From contig JAAYYU010000311.1 in NCBI GenBank assembly GCA_012515235.1, positions 1 through 64,000 of the forward strand: a stretch of 64,000 nucleotides of DNA, in the 5' to 3' direction. Below, piece after piece: positions 27,472-36,241 of the stretch. The notes under the pieces are model-generated. The model searched no databases and had not been told where the DNA came from. It saw nothing but the letters and a program-made list of their open reading frames with translations. The stretch is from Candidatus Anammoximicrobium sp. (GTDB lineage: Bacteria; Planctomycetota; Planctomycetia; Pirellulales; Pirellulaceae). The position numbers were made by a program, and so were the translations under genes. The first letter of the stretch is position 1; each line of letters begins with the position of its first letter.

Positions 27472-27888
27472 ATGCCTGTCCTGCCGTCGGAGCAACGAAA
27501 CGTCTACAAGGGCGAGCCCGCACGGGCATGGGTCCGCCTTCAGTTGATTTCCGTGAGCGACCGCATTCAAGAGTTGGAGTTCCTCGTTGACACCGGGAAC
27601 CCGTGCGCGATTATTGTCGACTCGATGACCATGCAGTCTTTGCGTTGGCGTGACTCCGTCATCACGGATTCGGACTTCGGCATCCTTGAGGGAGGCTGGT
27701 TGCGGATCGCAATTCCTGAACTCGCGTTGGATGTGAGAACCCTCGGCTATGCCAACGATTCCATTGTGAACGTAGGCAAACGGAGCCATCCGGAATTTGC
27801 CGGTCTGGTCGGATTGCCGTTTCTCAGGATGGTCGAGTACGGAGGCGACGGTGGTTGGTTCTGGATTCGATCGTCCGCCGACGGGTGA
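27472..27888 (+). CDS. Retropepsin-like aspartic protease (clan AA)
   Basis: 138 residues, ATG start. The single aspartic-protease motif DTG is at 40-42 in LEFLVDTGNPCAIIVD, and the C-terminal GLVGLPFLRMVEYGG matches the ILG-type strand of retropepsins, so a homodimer would form the active site. No signal peptide or membrane segment; probably cytoplasmic. It follows the DUF5678-like gene directly, a pairing I recall from other bacterial genomes, which suggests a small functional unit. Target unknown. Confidence 0.72.
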   Translation: MPVLPSEQRNVYKGEPARAWVRLQLISVSDRIQELEFLVDTGNPCAIIVDSMTMQSLRWRDSVITDSDFGILEGGWLRIAIPELALDVRTLGYANDSIVNVGKRSHPEFAGLVGLPFLRMVEYGGDGGWFWIRSSADG

Positions 27889-28051
27889 CGAGAAAGGACG
27901 TTGAAAAGCGAAGGCGGAGAACTGTGAAAGTGCGATCCCATCCGTGACAAGTTCCTCAAGCATCGGCACCCAAGGCATCCGCGCTCACACCCGTACAGCT
28001 GCCTGCTACCGTAGATTGAGTTCCAGCCAAGATCAACCCAGGAGTCTTACG

Positions 28052-29446
28052 ATGACAACACGACGCAGTTTTCTCAAATCGTCCACAACGGTCGCGGGAA
28101 TCGCCACCTTCGCAATGCCCGCTGTGGCCATGAATATCCGCGGCGCGAACGATCGGATCCGCGTGGGGCTGGTCGGCCTCGGGGGCCGTATGCGGTCGCA
28201 CATCGGCAGCCTGACGGTCCTCAAAGAATCGGAGAACGTCGAAATCGCCGCAATCTGTGATTGCGATCAGAAGAAGCTCGATGCCGCGGTGAAGGCCTAT
28301 CCCGATCTGGAGGGCCTGAAGCTCAAGACCTACACCGAGCAGCGCAAACTGTTTGAAGATCAGGACATCGACGCCGTGAGCTTCTCGACGCAAGACCACT
28401 GGCACGCGCTGCAGACCATCTGGGCCTGCCAGGCGGGCAAGGACGTGTACGTGGAAAAACCGCCGACGTGGTGCATCTGGGAGGGCCGGCAGATGGTCAA
28501 CGCCGCCCGCAAGTACCGCCGCATGGTCCAAGTCGGCACCCAGAACCGCTCCAACGCGAACATCCGGGAGGGCATGCAGCAGCTCAAGGACGGGCTGATC
28601 GGCGACCTGTACATGGCCCGCGGGATGACCTACAAGATGCGCGGCAACCTGGGCAAGCACAATCCACAACCGGTGCCCGCAGGGTTGGACTGGGACGCCT
28701 GGGTCGGTCCGGCAAAGATGGTCGAGTACAGCAACTTCCACCATCGCCGTTGGTACTGGATCTCGAACTTCGCCAGCGGCGACGTCGCCAACCAGACGGT
28801 CCACGACATCGACAGAATCCGCTGGGGCCTGGGCTTGGACCAGCATCCCATCACCGTGATGTCGCTGGGCGACCGCTTCCCGCCGGGCGACGCCGACGAT
28901 GCCGACACGCCGAACACCCAGGCGTTCCTCTGTCAGTGGGCCGGCCGCAAGGTGCTGGTCACGTTCGAGTTTCGCCATTGGTACACGAACTCGGAGGCCG
29001 AGATGCGCGACAAGTATCCGTTCGTCGCCGAGAACCAGTGCGTCGGCGAGATCTTCTTTGGCACGAAAGGCTACATGATCTTCCCGGACTATTCCAGCTA
29101 CTACTCGTTCCTCGGTCCGAAGAACGAGCCCGGTCCGTTCAAGACCGCCGGCCAGATGCGAGACAAACTCGCCGCCGGCCAATTGACCGACTGGCGGTCC
29201 GAAAGCGCCCCGCACTTCAAGAACTGGATCGACGCTATCCGCAGCCGAAAGCACGAGGATCTAAACGCCGACGTCGAACAGGGCCACCTGTCGAACACGG
29301 TCTGCCACCTGGCCAAGATCTCCTGCCAGCTGCGCCGCAGCGTCCATTTCGATCCCCAGACGGAACGCTTCGTCAACGACCGCGAAGCCGACGGCTTCCT
29401 GCGCCGCGAATACCGGGCGCCGTACGTCATCCCGGACGAGGTCTAA
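28052..29446 (+). CDS. Tat-exported Gfo/Idh/MocA-family oxidoreductase (copy 1)
   Basis: 464 residues; the ATG follows CCAGGAGTC. Twin-arginine signal MTTRRSFLKSSTTVAG. NAD(P)-binding motif VGLGGRM near 41-47, ICDCD at the end of the second strand, and the family EKP motif at 135-137 (VYVEKPPTW). The C-terminal alpha/beta domain contains HDIDRIRWGLG. Exported members carry tightly bound NAD(P) and in some cases act as glycosidases or redox enzymes on sugars. Substrate unknown. A second, divergent member follows 224 bp downstream, so the two may handle related sugars. Confidence 0.88.
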   Translation: MTTRRSFLKSSTTVAGIATFAMPAVAMNIRGANDRIRVGLVGLGGRMRSHIGSLTVLKESENVEIAAICDCDQKKLDAAVKAYPDLEGLKLKTYTEQRKLFEDQDIDAVSFSTQDHWHALQTIWACQAGKDVYVEKPPTWCIWEGRQMVNAARKYRRMVQVGTQNRSNANIREGMQQLKDGLIGDLYMARGMTYKMRGNLGKHNPQPVPAGLDWDAWVGPAKMVEYSNFHHRRWYWISNFASGDVANQTVHDIDRIRWGLGLDQHPITVMSLGDRFPPGDADDADTPNTQAFLCQWAGRKVLVTFEFRHWYTNSEAEMRDKYPFVAENQCVGEIFFGTKGYMIFPDYSSYYSFLGPKNEPGPFKTAGQMRDKLAAGQLTDWRSESAPHFKNWIDAIRSRKHEDLNADVEQGHLSNTVCHLAKISCQLRRSVHFDPQTERFVNDREADGFLRREYRAPYVIPDEV

Positions 29447-29558
29447 CGCCGATCAGCCGGGCGTCCAGCGGCGATGTCCAGGCAAACACGCGCAGAAGAG
29501 GTCTGGAAGAGATCTGCGTGTCGGAGTGTGTGTACGAGGGTGAATCCCAAGTCGGCGT

Positions 29559-29646
29559 CAGGCACTTCAAACTTCAATCTTCGCCGAAAAGAGATCAGCA
29601 ACATGATTCTTCGTTCGTCGGCAAAGATTGAAGTTTGAAGTGCCTG
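29559..29646. repeat. 28-bp near-perfect inverted repeat between the two oxidoreductase genes
   Basis: The left arm 29559-29586 begins CAGGCACTTCAAACTTC; the right arm 29619-29646 is its reverse complement with one C/T difference. The loop is 32 nt, the same length as in the 10405-10500 element, and the arms share the TCAGGC start and TTCAAT core. It ends 24 bases before the next start codon. Confidence 0.85.
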
Positions 29647-29670
29647 CCCCCTGAGTTCAAGGAGCAACCC

Positions 29671-31089
29671 ATGTCCTCAACGATCCGCGACCGTGCGTCC
29701 GCCGGACGCTCCCGATTCTCGCGTCGGCGTTTTCTGGCGGCCACCGGCGCCGCGTTAAGCGCCGGTCTGACAATTCCCACCATCCTCCCGGCCTCGGCGC
29801 TGGGCGCCGACGGCAAGGTCGCTCCCAGCAACCGCATCGGGATCGGGATGATTGGCCTGGGACGACAGGCGATCGCCCACAACCTGCCGGTGTTCGCTCG
29901 GTCGGTCGATGCGCAAATCGTCGCGCTGTGCGACGTCGACCGCTGGCGGCTCCGATTCTCGAAAGAGAATCCGGCGGCCGTGGCGGTGGCCCAGCGGCAC
30001 CAGTTCGACCTGGACGCCATGCAGGGCTGTTTTCGCACGACGGACTTCCGCGAGGTGCTCGCCCGCAAGGACGTCGACGCGGTGATGATCACGACGCCCG
30101 ACCACTGGCATGTGCCCATCGCGCTGGCGGCGATCCGCGCGGGCAAAGACGTGTGCTGCGAAAAGCCGATCGGGCTGTGCATCGCCCACGGGCGGATTCT
30201 GGCTGACGCGGCGGCCAAGGCCCAGTGCGTGTTCCGCACCGACAGCGAATTCCGCTCGATCCCGACCTGGTACAAGGCCGTCAGCCTCGTGCGCACCGGC
30301 AAGATCGGGCAACTCAAGACGATCCGCACCGTGGCCCCGTGCTGGAACAAGCCGCTGGCCATGCAGCCGGCCATGCCGGTCCCGGAGGAGCTGGATTACG
30401 ACATGTGGCTGGGGCCGGCGCCGTTTGCTCCCTACACGGAAAAACGGGTTCATGCGCTCAAGACCTACACCGCCGGCTACGATCGGCCGGGCTGGTACGG
30501 CAATCGCACCTACTGCGACGGCGGCATCTGCAACTGGGGCCATCATCCGCTGGACGTCGTCCAGTGGGGAAACGACTCGGAGCTCACCGGCCCGGTGGAG
30601 ATCGAAGGCCGCGGCGAGTTCCCGCCCGCCGACGGCTTGTGGAACGTGATCCTCGGCTTCGACCTGCACTATCGCTATGCCGACGGCGTCGAGCTGTTCT
30701 ACGGCAACACGGGCCGCAAGACCGGCGGCAACGAGTCAGTCCACGTGCGTTTCGAGGGGACTGAGGGCTGGATCTGCTGCTGGTACGGACCGGATCGTCT
30801 GGAGGCGGAGCCGAAATCGATTTTGACGGCGGAGGTCAAGCCGGAAGACTTTCCGTTCCCGCTGGAGAACGAGAAACGCAACTTCCTCAACTGCGTCAAG
30901 ACGCGCCGGAGAACCCTGGAAGACGCCGAAGTCGGCCACCGTTCCAGCTCGGTCGCGCAGCTCGGCTACATCGCCTGCCAGGTGGGACGCAAGCTGACCT
31001 GGGACCCGGCCGCCGAGCGTTTTGCCGACGACGACGAAGCCAACCGTCTGCTGCGTCTCCCGCCGGGCCGCGCGCCGTGGGCGGTGTGA
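29671..31089 (+). CDS. Tat-exported Gfo/Idh/MocA-family oxidoreductase (copy 2)
   Basis: 472 residues. The ATG at 29671 has TTCAAGGAGCAACCC before it; in-frame codons upstream lie inside the palindrome. Tat signal FSRRRFLAATGAALSAGL (16-33). NAD(P) motif IGLGRQ near 61-66, TTPDHWHVPIALAA, and EKP at 164-166 (CCEKPIGLC). The substrate-domain segment GGICNWGHHPLDVVQWG includes the His expected for catalysis in this family. It differs widely from copy 1, so the pair is not a recent duplication. Confidence 0.88.
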   Translation: MSSTIRDRASAGRSRFSRRRFLAATGAALSAGLTIPTILPASALGADGKVAPSNRIGIGMIGLGRQAIAHNLPVFARSVDAQIVALCDVDRWRLRFSKENPAAVAVAQRHQFDLDAMQGCFRTTDFREVLARKDVDAVMITTPDHWHVPIALAAIRAGKDVCCEKPIGLCIAHGRILADAAAKAQCVFRTDSEFRSIPTWYKAVSLVRTGKIGQLKTIRTVAPCWNKPLAMQPAMPVPEELDYDMWLGPAPFAPYTEKRVHALKTYTAGYDRPGWYGNRTYCDGGICNWGHHPLDVVQWGNDSELTGPVEIEGRGEFPPADGLWNVILGFDLHYRYADGVELFYGNTGRKTGGNESVHVRFEGTEGWICCWYGPDRLEAEPKSILTAEVKPEDFPFPLENEKRNFLNCVKTRRRTLEDAEVGHRSSSVAQLGYIACQVGRKLTWDPAAERFADDDEANRLLRLPPGRAPWAV

Positions 31090-31240
31090 ATCGTGAGAGC
31101 GGTCGGCAGGCCGTCCGCGGACCGCTGCAGGTTCTCGAAACGCCCGCCCGGCGCGGCCGTCGCAGCAGACGCGGCCCCTCCGCTCCTTGACGACGGCGGT
31201 GCCAGGCTTGGGGCCGCCGTTTGAGCCGCTTCGATTCGCG

Positions 31241-32605
31241 TTAGCCCAGGCGGATGTCGACGCTGGCCCGGTGCGCGGTCAGGCCTTCTTTGTCGGCCAA
31301 TTGCCGCACGTCCGCGGCCACCTGCCGCAGGCCCTCGGCCGTGTAGGCGATCACGCTGTGGGCGCGGAGGAAATCGTTGGCCGACAGCCCGGAGGCCCAG
31401 CGGGCGGTGCCGCCGGTGGGCAAGACGTGCGACGGGCCGGCGACGTAATCACCGACTGCCACCGGAGTGTGGTTGCCCAGGAACGTGGCGCCCGCATGGT
31501 GGATTTTTTCCAGCAGCCGGGCGGCGTGGTCGGTGGCCAGGTGCAAGTGCTCCGGGGCGATCGAATCCGTGATGGCACAGGCCTCGTCCTCGTCCCGGAC
31601 CAGGATCAAGGCGGCGAAATCCTCCAGACTCTGCACCGTGACCTCGCACCGCGACAACCGGGCAACCTGGCGCTCCAGTTCCGCCAGCGTGGCCTCCAGC
31701 GTCTGGCGGCTCCAGGTGATCAGGATGCTGGCCCCCGGTGCGTGTTCGGCTTGAGCCAGCAGGTCGGCGGCGGTGTAGTCGGGGCGAGTCGACTCGTCGG
31801 CGATCACGACCACCTCGCTCGGCCCGGCAATCGAATCGATGTCCACTTCGCCGAACACGAACTTCTTGGCCAGGGCGACGAACAGGTTGCCGGGGCCGAC
31901 GATCTTGTCGACCGGCGGCAGTCCCGGCACGCCGTAGGCCAGCGCCGCAACGGCTTGCGCGCCGCCGATCCGGTACACTTCCTTCACGCCCAATTCGCAG
32001 CAGGTCGCGAGCACGTCAGGGTTGTTCGCGCCGAAGGCGGTCGGCGGCGCGACGACCGCGATTTCCGGGACGCCCGCCGCCTGAGCCGGGACGACGGTCA
32101 TGAGGAGTGTCGAGGGATAAGCCGCCGCGCCGCCGGGCACGCACACGCCGGCGCGCCGCAACGGGACATAACGCTGCCCCAGTCGCACGCCCGCCGGCCG
32201 TTGGATCTCCACGTCCCGGTGCAAAATGGCCCGCTGGAACTCCAGCACGTTGTCGCGAATGCGACGGACGGCGGCCAGGAACTCCGGCGCGGCTTGACGG
32301 TGTGCAGCGGCGATCTCCGCCTCGCTGACGCGAACGGTCTCCGGGGTCAGCCGTGCGCCGTCCAGCTTTTCGCTGTACCGCAGCACCGCCGCCAGGCCTT
32401 CGCGACGCACGTCCAAGCAGATCTTCTCGACCACCTGCTGCGGACTCAGCGGGCTGCCGAACACTTCCATCGTCCGCTGGCGGCCGCGCTCGCTGACCAC
32501 GTCGCCACGCGGACTGAGTTTCTCGCGCAGGGCGGCCAGCGCCTGTTGGACGTTTGCCTGCTGGCTGTCGATCCGTTGAATGTTCAATCGTACTGAGTTG
32601 GTCAT
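31241..32605 (-). CDS. hisD: Histidinol dehydrogenase
   Basis: Catalyses the last two steps of histidine synthesis, L-histidinol to L-histidine, with NAD and zinc. 454 residues. Landmarks: VPGGAAAYPSTLLMTVVPAQ, DKIVGPGNLFVALAK, DSIAGPSEVVVIADE, LLAQAEHAPGASILITW, APEHLHLATDHAA and GPSHVLPTGGTARWASGLS. All are characteristic of HisD and the domain is complete. ATG start. No other his gene is adjacent. It ends about 150 bp from the convergent oxidoreductase gene. Confidence 0.96.
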   Translation of the reverse strand: MTNSVRLNIQRIDSQQANVQQALAALREKLSPRGDVVSERGRQRTMEVFGSPLSPQQVVEKICLDVRREGLAAVLRYSEKLDGARLTPETVRVSEAEIAAAHRQAAPEFLAAVRRIRDNVLEFQRAILHRDVEIQRPAGVRLGQRYVPLRRAGVCVPGGAAAYPSTLLMTVVPAQAAGVPEIAVVAPPTAFGANNPDVLATCCELGVKEVYRIGGAQAVAALAYGVPGLPPVDKIVGPGNLFVALAKKFVFGEVDIDSIAGPSEVVVIADESTRPDYTAADLLAQAEHAPGASILITWSRQTLEATLAELERQVARLSRCEVTVQSLEDFAALILVRDEDEACAITDSIAPEHLHLATDHAARLLEKIHHAGATFLGNHTPVAVGDYVAGPSHVLPTGGTARWASGLSANDFLRAHSVIAYTAEGLRQVAADVRQLADKEGLTAHRASVDIRLG

Positions 32606-32665
32606 GGGATCTGCCGGCGGCCTCCGCGGGCCGTCCTGGGGCTGAGTGGTTTCCTGCCGAATGGT

Positions 32666-33649
32666 CTAGTCAACACGGTCCTCCACGCGGCGGCCCTTGA
32701 ACAGCTTGCGGCCCAGGCTGGCCTGGTACGGCGTCCAGGGGCTGCCGTCGTTGGCGTCTTCACGCATCATGCCGCTGATGCCGTGGATCTTCGAGTCCAG
32801 GTTGTCCAGGAAATGCAGCGCGATGGCTTCCAAGGTCATCGGCAGCTTGGGGCTGCCGAATTCGTACTCGCCGTGATGGCTGAGAATCATGTGTTGCAGC
32901 CGCAGCCGCAACTCTTCCGGGAACGGCTCGCCCGACCGCTTCTCGGCTTCGCGGATCTTCTCGTCCAACATGCCGACGCCGATCACTAGGTGGCCGATCA
33001 ACTGCCCCTCGTCGCTGTAGGCCAAGTCGCGCTCGTAGGTCAATTCGCGCGTCTTGCCGACATCGTGCAGGAACGCGCCCATCAGCAGCAGATCGGGATC
33101 GATTTCCGGATAGCGCGGCGCGACGACCGCCGTCAGTTCCATGAGACTGACGACATGGTCCAGCAGGCCGCCGCGGTACGCATGGTGGTTCTTGATGCCG
33201 GCCGGGGCGGCCGTAAAGCCGGCCATGAACGGCTCGTCCATCAGGAAACAGTCGGCCAGATTCCGCAAGGGATAGTTTTTCATCCCGCGCAGCAGTTCGC
33301 TGACCCGCGTCGCCAGCCGATCGACTTCGGCCGTGCCCAGCGTCACAAAGTCGCTTTCGTCCACCTCCGAGGCCGGCGTGCGGTCGATGCGCGTGACGAT
33401 GATCTGCAAGGCTCCGTTGTACAGCTGGGCAGTGCCTTGAACCCGCAAGTAGTCGCCGTTCTCGAAGGCATGGTATTGCTTCTCGTTCGCGTTCCACATC
33501 ATCCCCGTGACGGAACCCGTGCGATCGGACAACCGCATTTGCAGGTACAGCCCGCCTTGGCGATTCGTGCGAAGCTGTCTGTCGGCGACCAGGAACACTC
33601 CGTCGACCTGTTCGCGGTCGGTCAGTTGCTGAATGAAGCGGCGTGACAT
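32666..33649 (-). CDS. OB-fold plus HD-domain 3'-5' exoribonuclease (YhaM-like)
   Basis: 327 residues. An N-terminal OB-fold nucleic-acid-binding domain (about 12-95, LYLQMRLSDRTGSVTGMMW) is followed by an HD metal-dependent phosphohydrolase: H155/H156 in NHHAYRGGLLDHV, the HD pair at 195-196 in GAFLHDVGKTREL, and downstream ILSHHGEYEFGSP. This is the layout of YhaM/CBF1, which degrades RNA and single-stranded DNA from the 3' end. Cytoplasmic. The start ATG has only a weak ribosome-binding match. It lies 60 bp upstream of hisD in the same direction. Confidence 0.85.
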   Translation of the reverse strand: MSRRFIQQLTDREQVDGVFLVADRQLRTNRQGGLYLQMRLSDRTGSVTGMMWNANEKQYHAFENGDYLRVQGTAQLYNGALQIIVTRIDRTPASEVDESDFVTLGTAEVDRLATRVSELLRGMKNYPLRNLADCFLMDEPFMAGFTAAPAGIKNHHAYRGGLLDHVVSLMELTAVVAPRYPEIDPDLLLMGAFLHDVGKTRELTYERDLAYSDEGQLIGHLVIGVGMLDEKIREAEKRSGEPFPEELRLRLQHMILSHHGEYEFGSPKLPMTLEAIALHFLDNLDSKIHGISGMMREDANDGSPWTPYQASLGRKLFKGRRVEDRVD

Positions 33650-34188
33650 GGGATTCCATTCTGGTTGAGGTCTTCGTCGGTGCGCGAGGCGCGGAGCGCG
33701 AGAATCTCGGACAGCTCGGCCGTTCCGAAAGCCGGGCTTGTGCGCAACATCCGCGAAAGGCCGTCATTCTAAAAGCGTCAAGGCGACGCTGCAAGGGCCG
33801 CGGTGGGAGACCGCTGTCGGGCGTCCTTAGAAATGTCCCCTGTTTCTGACCAATAGAAATGTCCCCTTGCGTACCTGACCCGCGGGGTGGGGTCGGGCTG
33901 CGCAGCGCAGCGCAGGGAGCGCAGCGACCGAAGCGGAACTGCCTCGGCGTGCCGGCGCGCCACGGAAGGCGGCGGCATGCCAGCAAGCGTCTCGCTCGCG
34001 TGCGCTGCGGGCCGGCGTGAAACGGTCGCTACGTCTGTCGCCGGCCATTCGACTGGGGTATACTGCGAGGCAACGGGCGGGAGTCGTTTTCGGCCGGCAA
34101 ATCCCCCAAACGGAGCACGGCCTGACCGAAAACGGCTTCCGGCCGCGTCCGATCGTGAGGCAAGGCCAATTCGCGAGGAATCCCAGTC
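33650..34188. other. Divergent intergenic region with repeats, no gene seen
   Basis: 539 bases between divergent genes. Besides the 13-bp repeat pair at 33828-33866 it holds a GC-rich, GCAGCGCAG-like simple repeat near 33900-33930. No coding frame has family character. The final bases supply GAGGAA for the downstream gene. Confidence 0.5.
33828..33866. repeat. Directly repeated 13-mer with 13-base spacer
   Basis: TAGAAATGTCCCC occurs at 33828-33840 and again at 33854-33866, a 26-base period. Paired copies like these resemble the multi-copy terminal motifs of some integrase-type insertion sequences, so this may be the end of a lost element. No transposase is nearby. Confidence 0.7.
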
Positions 34189-35706
34189 ATGAGCGTACCA
34201 TTGAGGTGCTTGGGGGCGATGTTGCTGACGGTCAGTTGGGCGAGCATCCCGGTCGTCGGCGCCGATTCAATGGCGGACAAGACACAGGAAATCGACGCGC
34301 TGAACGAGTCGGTGAGCGATGCGGCGCGATTGTTCAAGCAGGGCAAATACAAGGACTGTGCCGACGCCGTCCGTTCGGCCCAACAGAAGTTCGAAGAACT
34401 GGCCGCAGGCGGCGACGCCGGGTTGGCCGCCGCACTGACGCCGATCTATGATCGCCTGTCGAAGGCCCACTCGCTGCTGGAGTTGGAGGGCGTGACGCTG
34501 CCACCGCTGAAGAAACTGGAGACGTCCGAAACGCCCCCGGAAGCGGCCGGGATCAGCTTTGCGTCGGACATCGCCCCGCTGCTGGTCGAAAAATGCCTGA
34601 ACTGCCACGGAGGCGACCGGGAGCGTCGCCCCAGCGCTCGCTTGAGCCTGGTGACGTTCGTCGGCCTGATGAGGGGCGGAGTCAGGGGGCCGACCATCGC
34701 CGCGGGAGACGCCGCGGGCAGCCTGCTGGTCAGGAAACTCAAAGGCACGGCCGACGGCGAACGAATGCCCAAGGATCAGCCGCCGCTGAGCGACGCAGAG
34801 GTGGCCAAGATCGAACAGTGGATCGCCGCGGGCGCCAAGTTCGACGGCCCCAACGAGCGGCAGGATCTGGCGCAACTCAAGCCTCCAGCGAAGACCGACC
34901 CGGCGGCGAAGACCGACGTGCCGGCGGCGGCCGATGACGCGACCGCAGCCCGCGAACAAGCGGCGCTCAAGACCTGGGAGTTGGCCCTGCCGGGCAGCCC
35001 GGCAGCCCGCGCCGAAACAAAGCACTTCCTGCTGTTGGGCAATGTGAGCGAACCGACGCTGCAGCAAAACGGGGAACTGGCCGAGTCGCGGTTGCCGAAG
35101 ATCGCCGAGTTCCTCGTGGCGTCGGACCCCGAGAGCCTGATCCCAGGCCGAGTGACGTTGTTCCTGCTGGCCAAACGCGAGGACTACGCGCAGTTCGGCA
35201 CGAATACGGAACAGCGGACGCCGCCGGCCGAGTGGAGCGGCCATTGGACGGGCAGCGCCGCCGACGGATACGGCGTGTCGCTCGTGCCGCCCGGCGGCGA
35301 GTACTCCATGGAGGCCCTCCTGATGCAACAACTGACCGGCCTGTGCGTCGCCAACCTGGGCGCTGTCCCGCGTTGGTTCGCCGAAGGCGCGGGGCGTGCC
35401 GCGGCTGCCAGGCTGCTGCCGGACGACGCCCGTGTCAAAGCATGGGATTCTGCCGTGCCCGCCGTTGCGGCGTCGTTCCAGCGGGCGGACGACTTCCAGA
35501 CCGGCAAGACGTCTCCCGAATCCGCCGACGTGGCGAGCTACAGCTTCGTCAAACTGCTGCTGATCGACGCCCGCCGCTGGCGCACGTTGCTGGACGGCGT
35601 CCGTTCGGGCCAGGATTTCGACGCCACCTTTGCCGCAGCCTACGGCAGCGGCCCTTCCCAGGTCGCCGAAATCTGGGCCAAACGCATCGCCGCCGGCCTG
35701 CGGTGA
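34189..35706 (+). CDS. PSCyt1 cytochrome c-type protein with degenerate peptidase-MA-like C-terminus
   Basis: 505 residues; the ATG is preceded by GCGAGGAA. Signal peptide to about residue 25. A helical segment (30-105) is followed by a Planctomycete cytochrome C domain: ISFASDIAPLLVEKCLNCHG with the heme-attachment CxxCH at 136-140, LRGG-type loop RGGVRGPTI, and the probable axial Met in GERMPKDQPPLSDAEVAKIE. Pro/Ala-rich linker at 235-265. The C-terminal 240 residues resemble DUF1570/peptidase-MA-like domains (KHFLLLGNVSEP, AVPRWFAEGAGRA), but the HExxH zinc site seems replaced by EALLMQQ, so proteolysis is unlikely. Probably a periplasmic heme protein. Confidence 0.8.
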   Translation: MSVPLRCLGAMLLTVSWASIPVVGADSMADKTQEIDALNESVSDAARLFKQGKYKDCADAVRSAQQKFEELAAGGDAGLAAALTPIYDRLSKAHSLLELEGVTLPPLKKLETSETPPEAAGISFASDIAPLLVEKCLNCHGGDRERRPSARLSLVTFVGLMRGGVRGPTIAAGDAAGSLLVRKLKGTADGERMPKDQPPLSDAEVAKIEQWIAAGAKFDGPNERQDLAQLKPPAKTDPAAKTDVPAAADDATAAREQAALKTWELALPGSPAARAETKHFLLLGNVSEPTLQQNGELAESRLPKIAEFLVASDPESLIPGRVTLFLLAKREDYAQFGTNTEQRTPPAEWSGHWTGSAADGYGVSLVPPGGEYSMEALLMQQLTGLCVANLGAVPRWFAEGAGRAAAARLLPDDARVKAWDSAVPAVAASFQRADDFQTGKTSPESADVASYSFVKLLLIDARRWRTLLDGVRSGQDFDATFAAAYGSGPSQVAEIWAKRIAAGLR

Positions 35707-35869
35707 CGTGCCGTCGCCAGCGTCCGCTTGCAGGGCCCCGCCGCCAACCGCGAACGCAAAGTCCGAAACCTGATGGAATCGGGGCTGCAATCTCGCGTCC
35801 GAAACGCTCGATGGCCCTCAGACTTGCACGGAACGAATGCCGAGCCTTCCCGTCGGACCTGTTGACAGG

Positions 35870-36241
35870 GGCCAACAAGAAACCGCCCCATGCTGATAAT
35901 CTGCACGTTCCGAAAACCTGAGACGTTGCCTTGATCGGCATGATTCGGGCACCGTCCCTTGCCATCCCGCGGGGAGTCGTGACGGCCGCAGATTTCCCCA
36001 ACCGGTTGGTTCCAGGCCCAGCGTTCCACCAACGTTTGCACCCACAAGTTCAGATTGAACACCGCGATGTTCGTTCACAGGTGGCGGACGTGTTGCTGGC
36101 CCGCGTCCCCGACTTGCTTGACGCCGTGGAAGTCCTGCTCGATCGACGAACGGTCCGCGTACGTTTCCACGATCTCGCGTGGAGTCGTGTTGGGATCGGT
36201 GCAAAAGAAGCGCTCGCAGCCATGCGATTCCTTTGGTTCCC
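35870..36241 (-). pseudogene. Transposase C-terminal remnant (DDE/IS4-like)
   Basis: One minus-strand frame reads CERFFCTDPNTTPREIVETY, ADRSSIEQDFHGVKQVG, a TGA stop at 36075-36077 where a Trp is expected (HL-stop-TNIAVFNLNLWVQ), then TLVERWAWNQPVGEICGRH. The ADRxxIEQxFxxxK segment is the catalytic-Glu region of DDE transposases of the IS4-like type common in planctomycetes. The N-terminal two thirds and any terminal repeats are absent. It abuts the stop of the glycosidase-like gene. Bases 35707-35869 show no gene. Confidence 0.72.
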
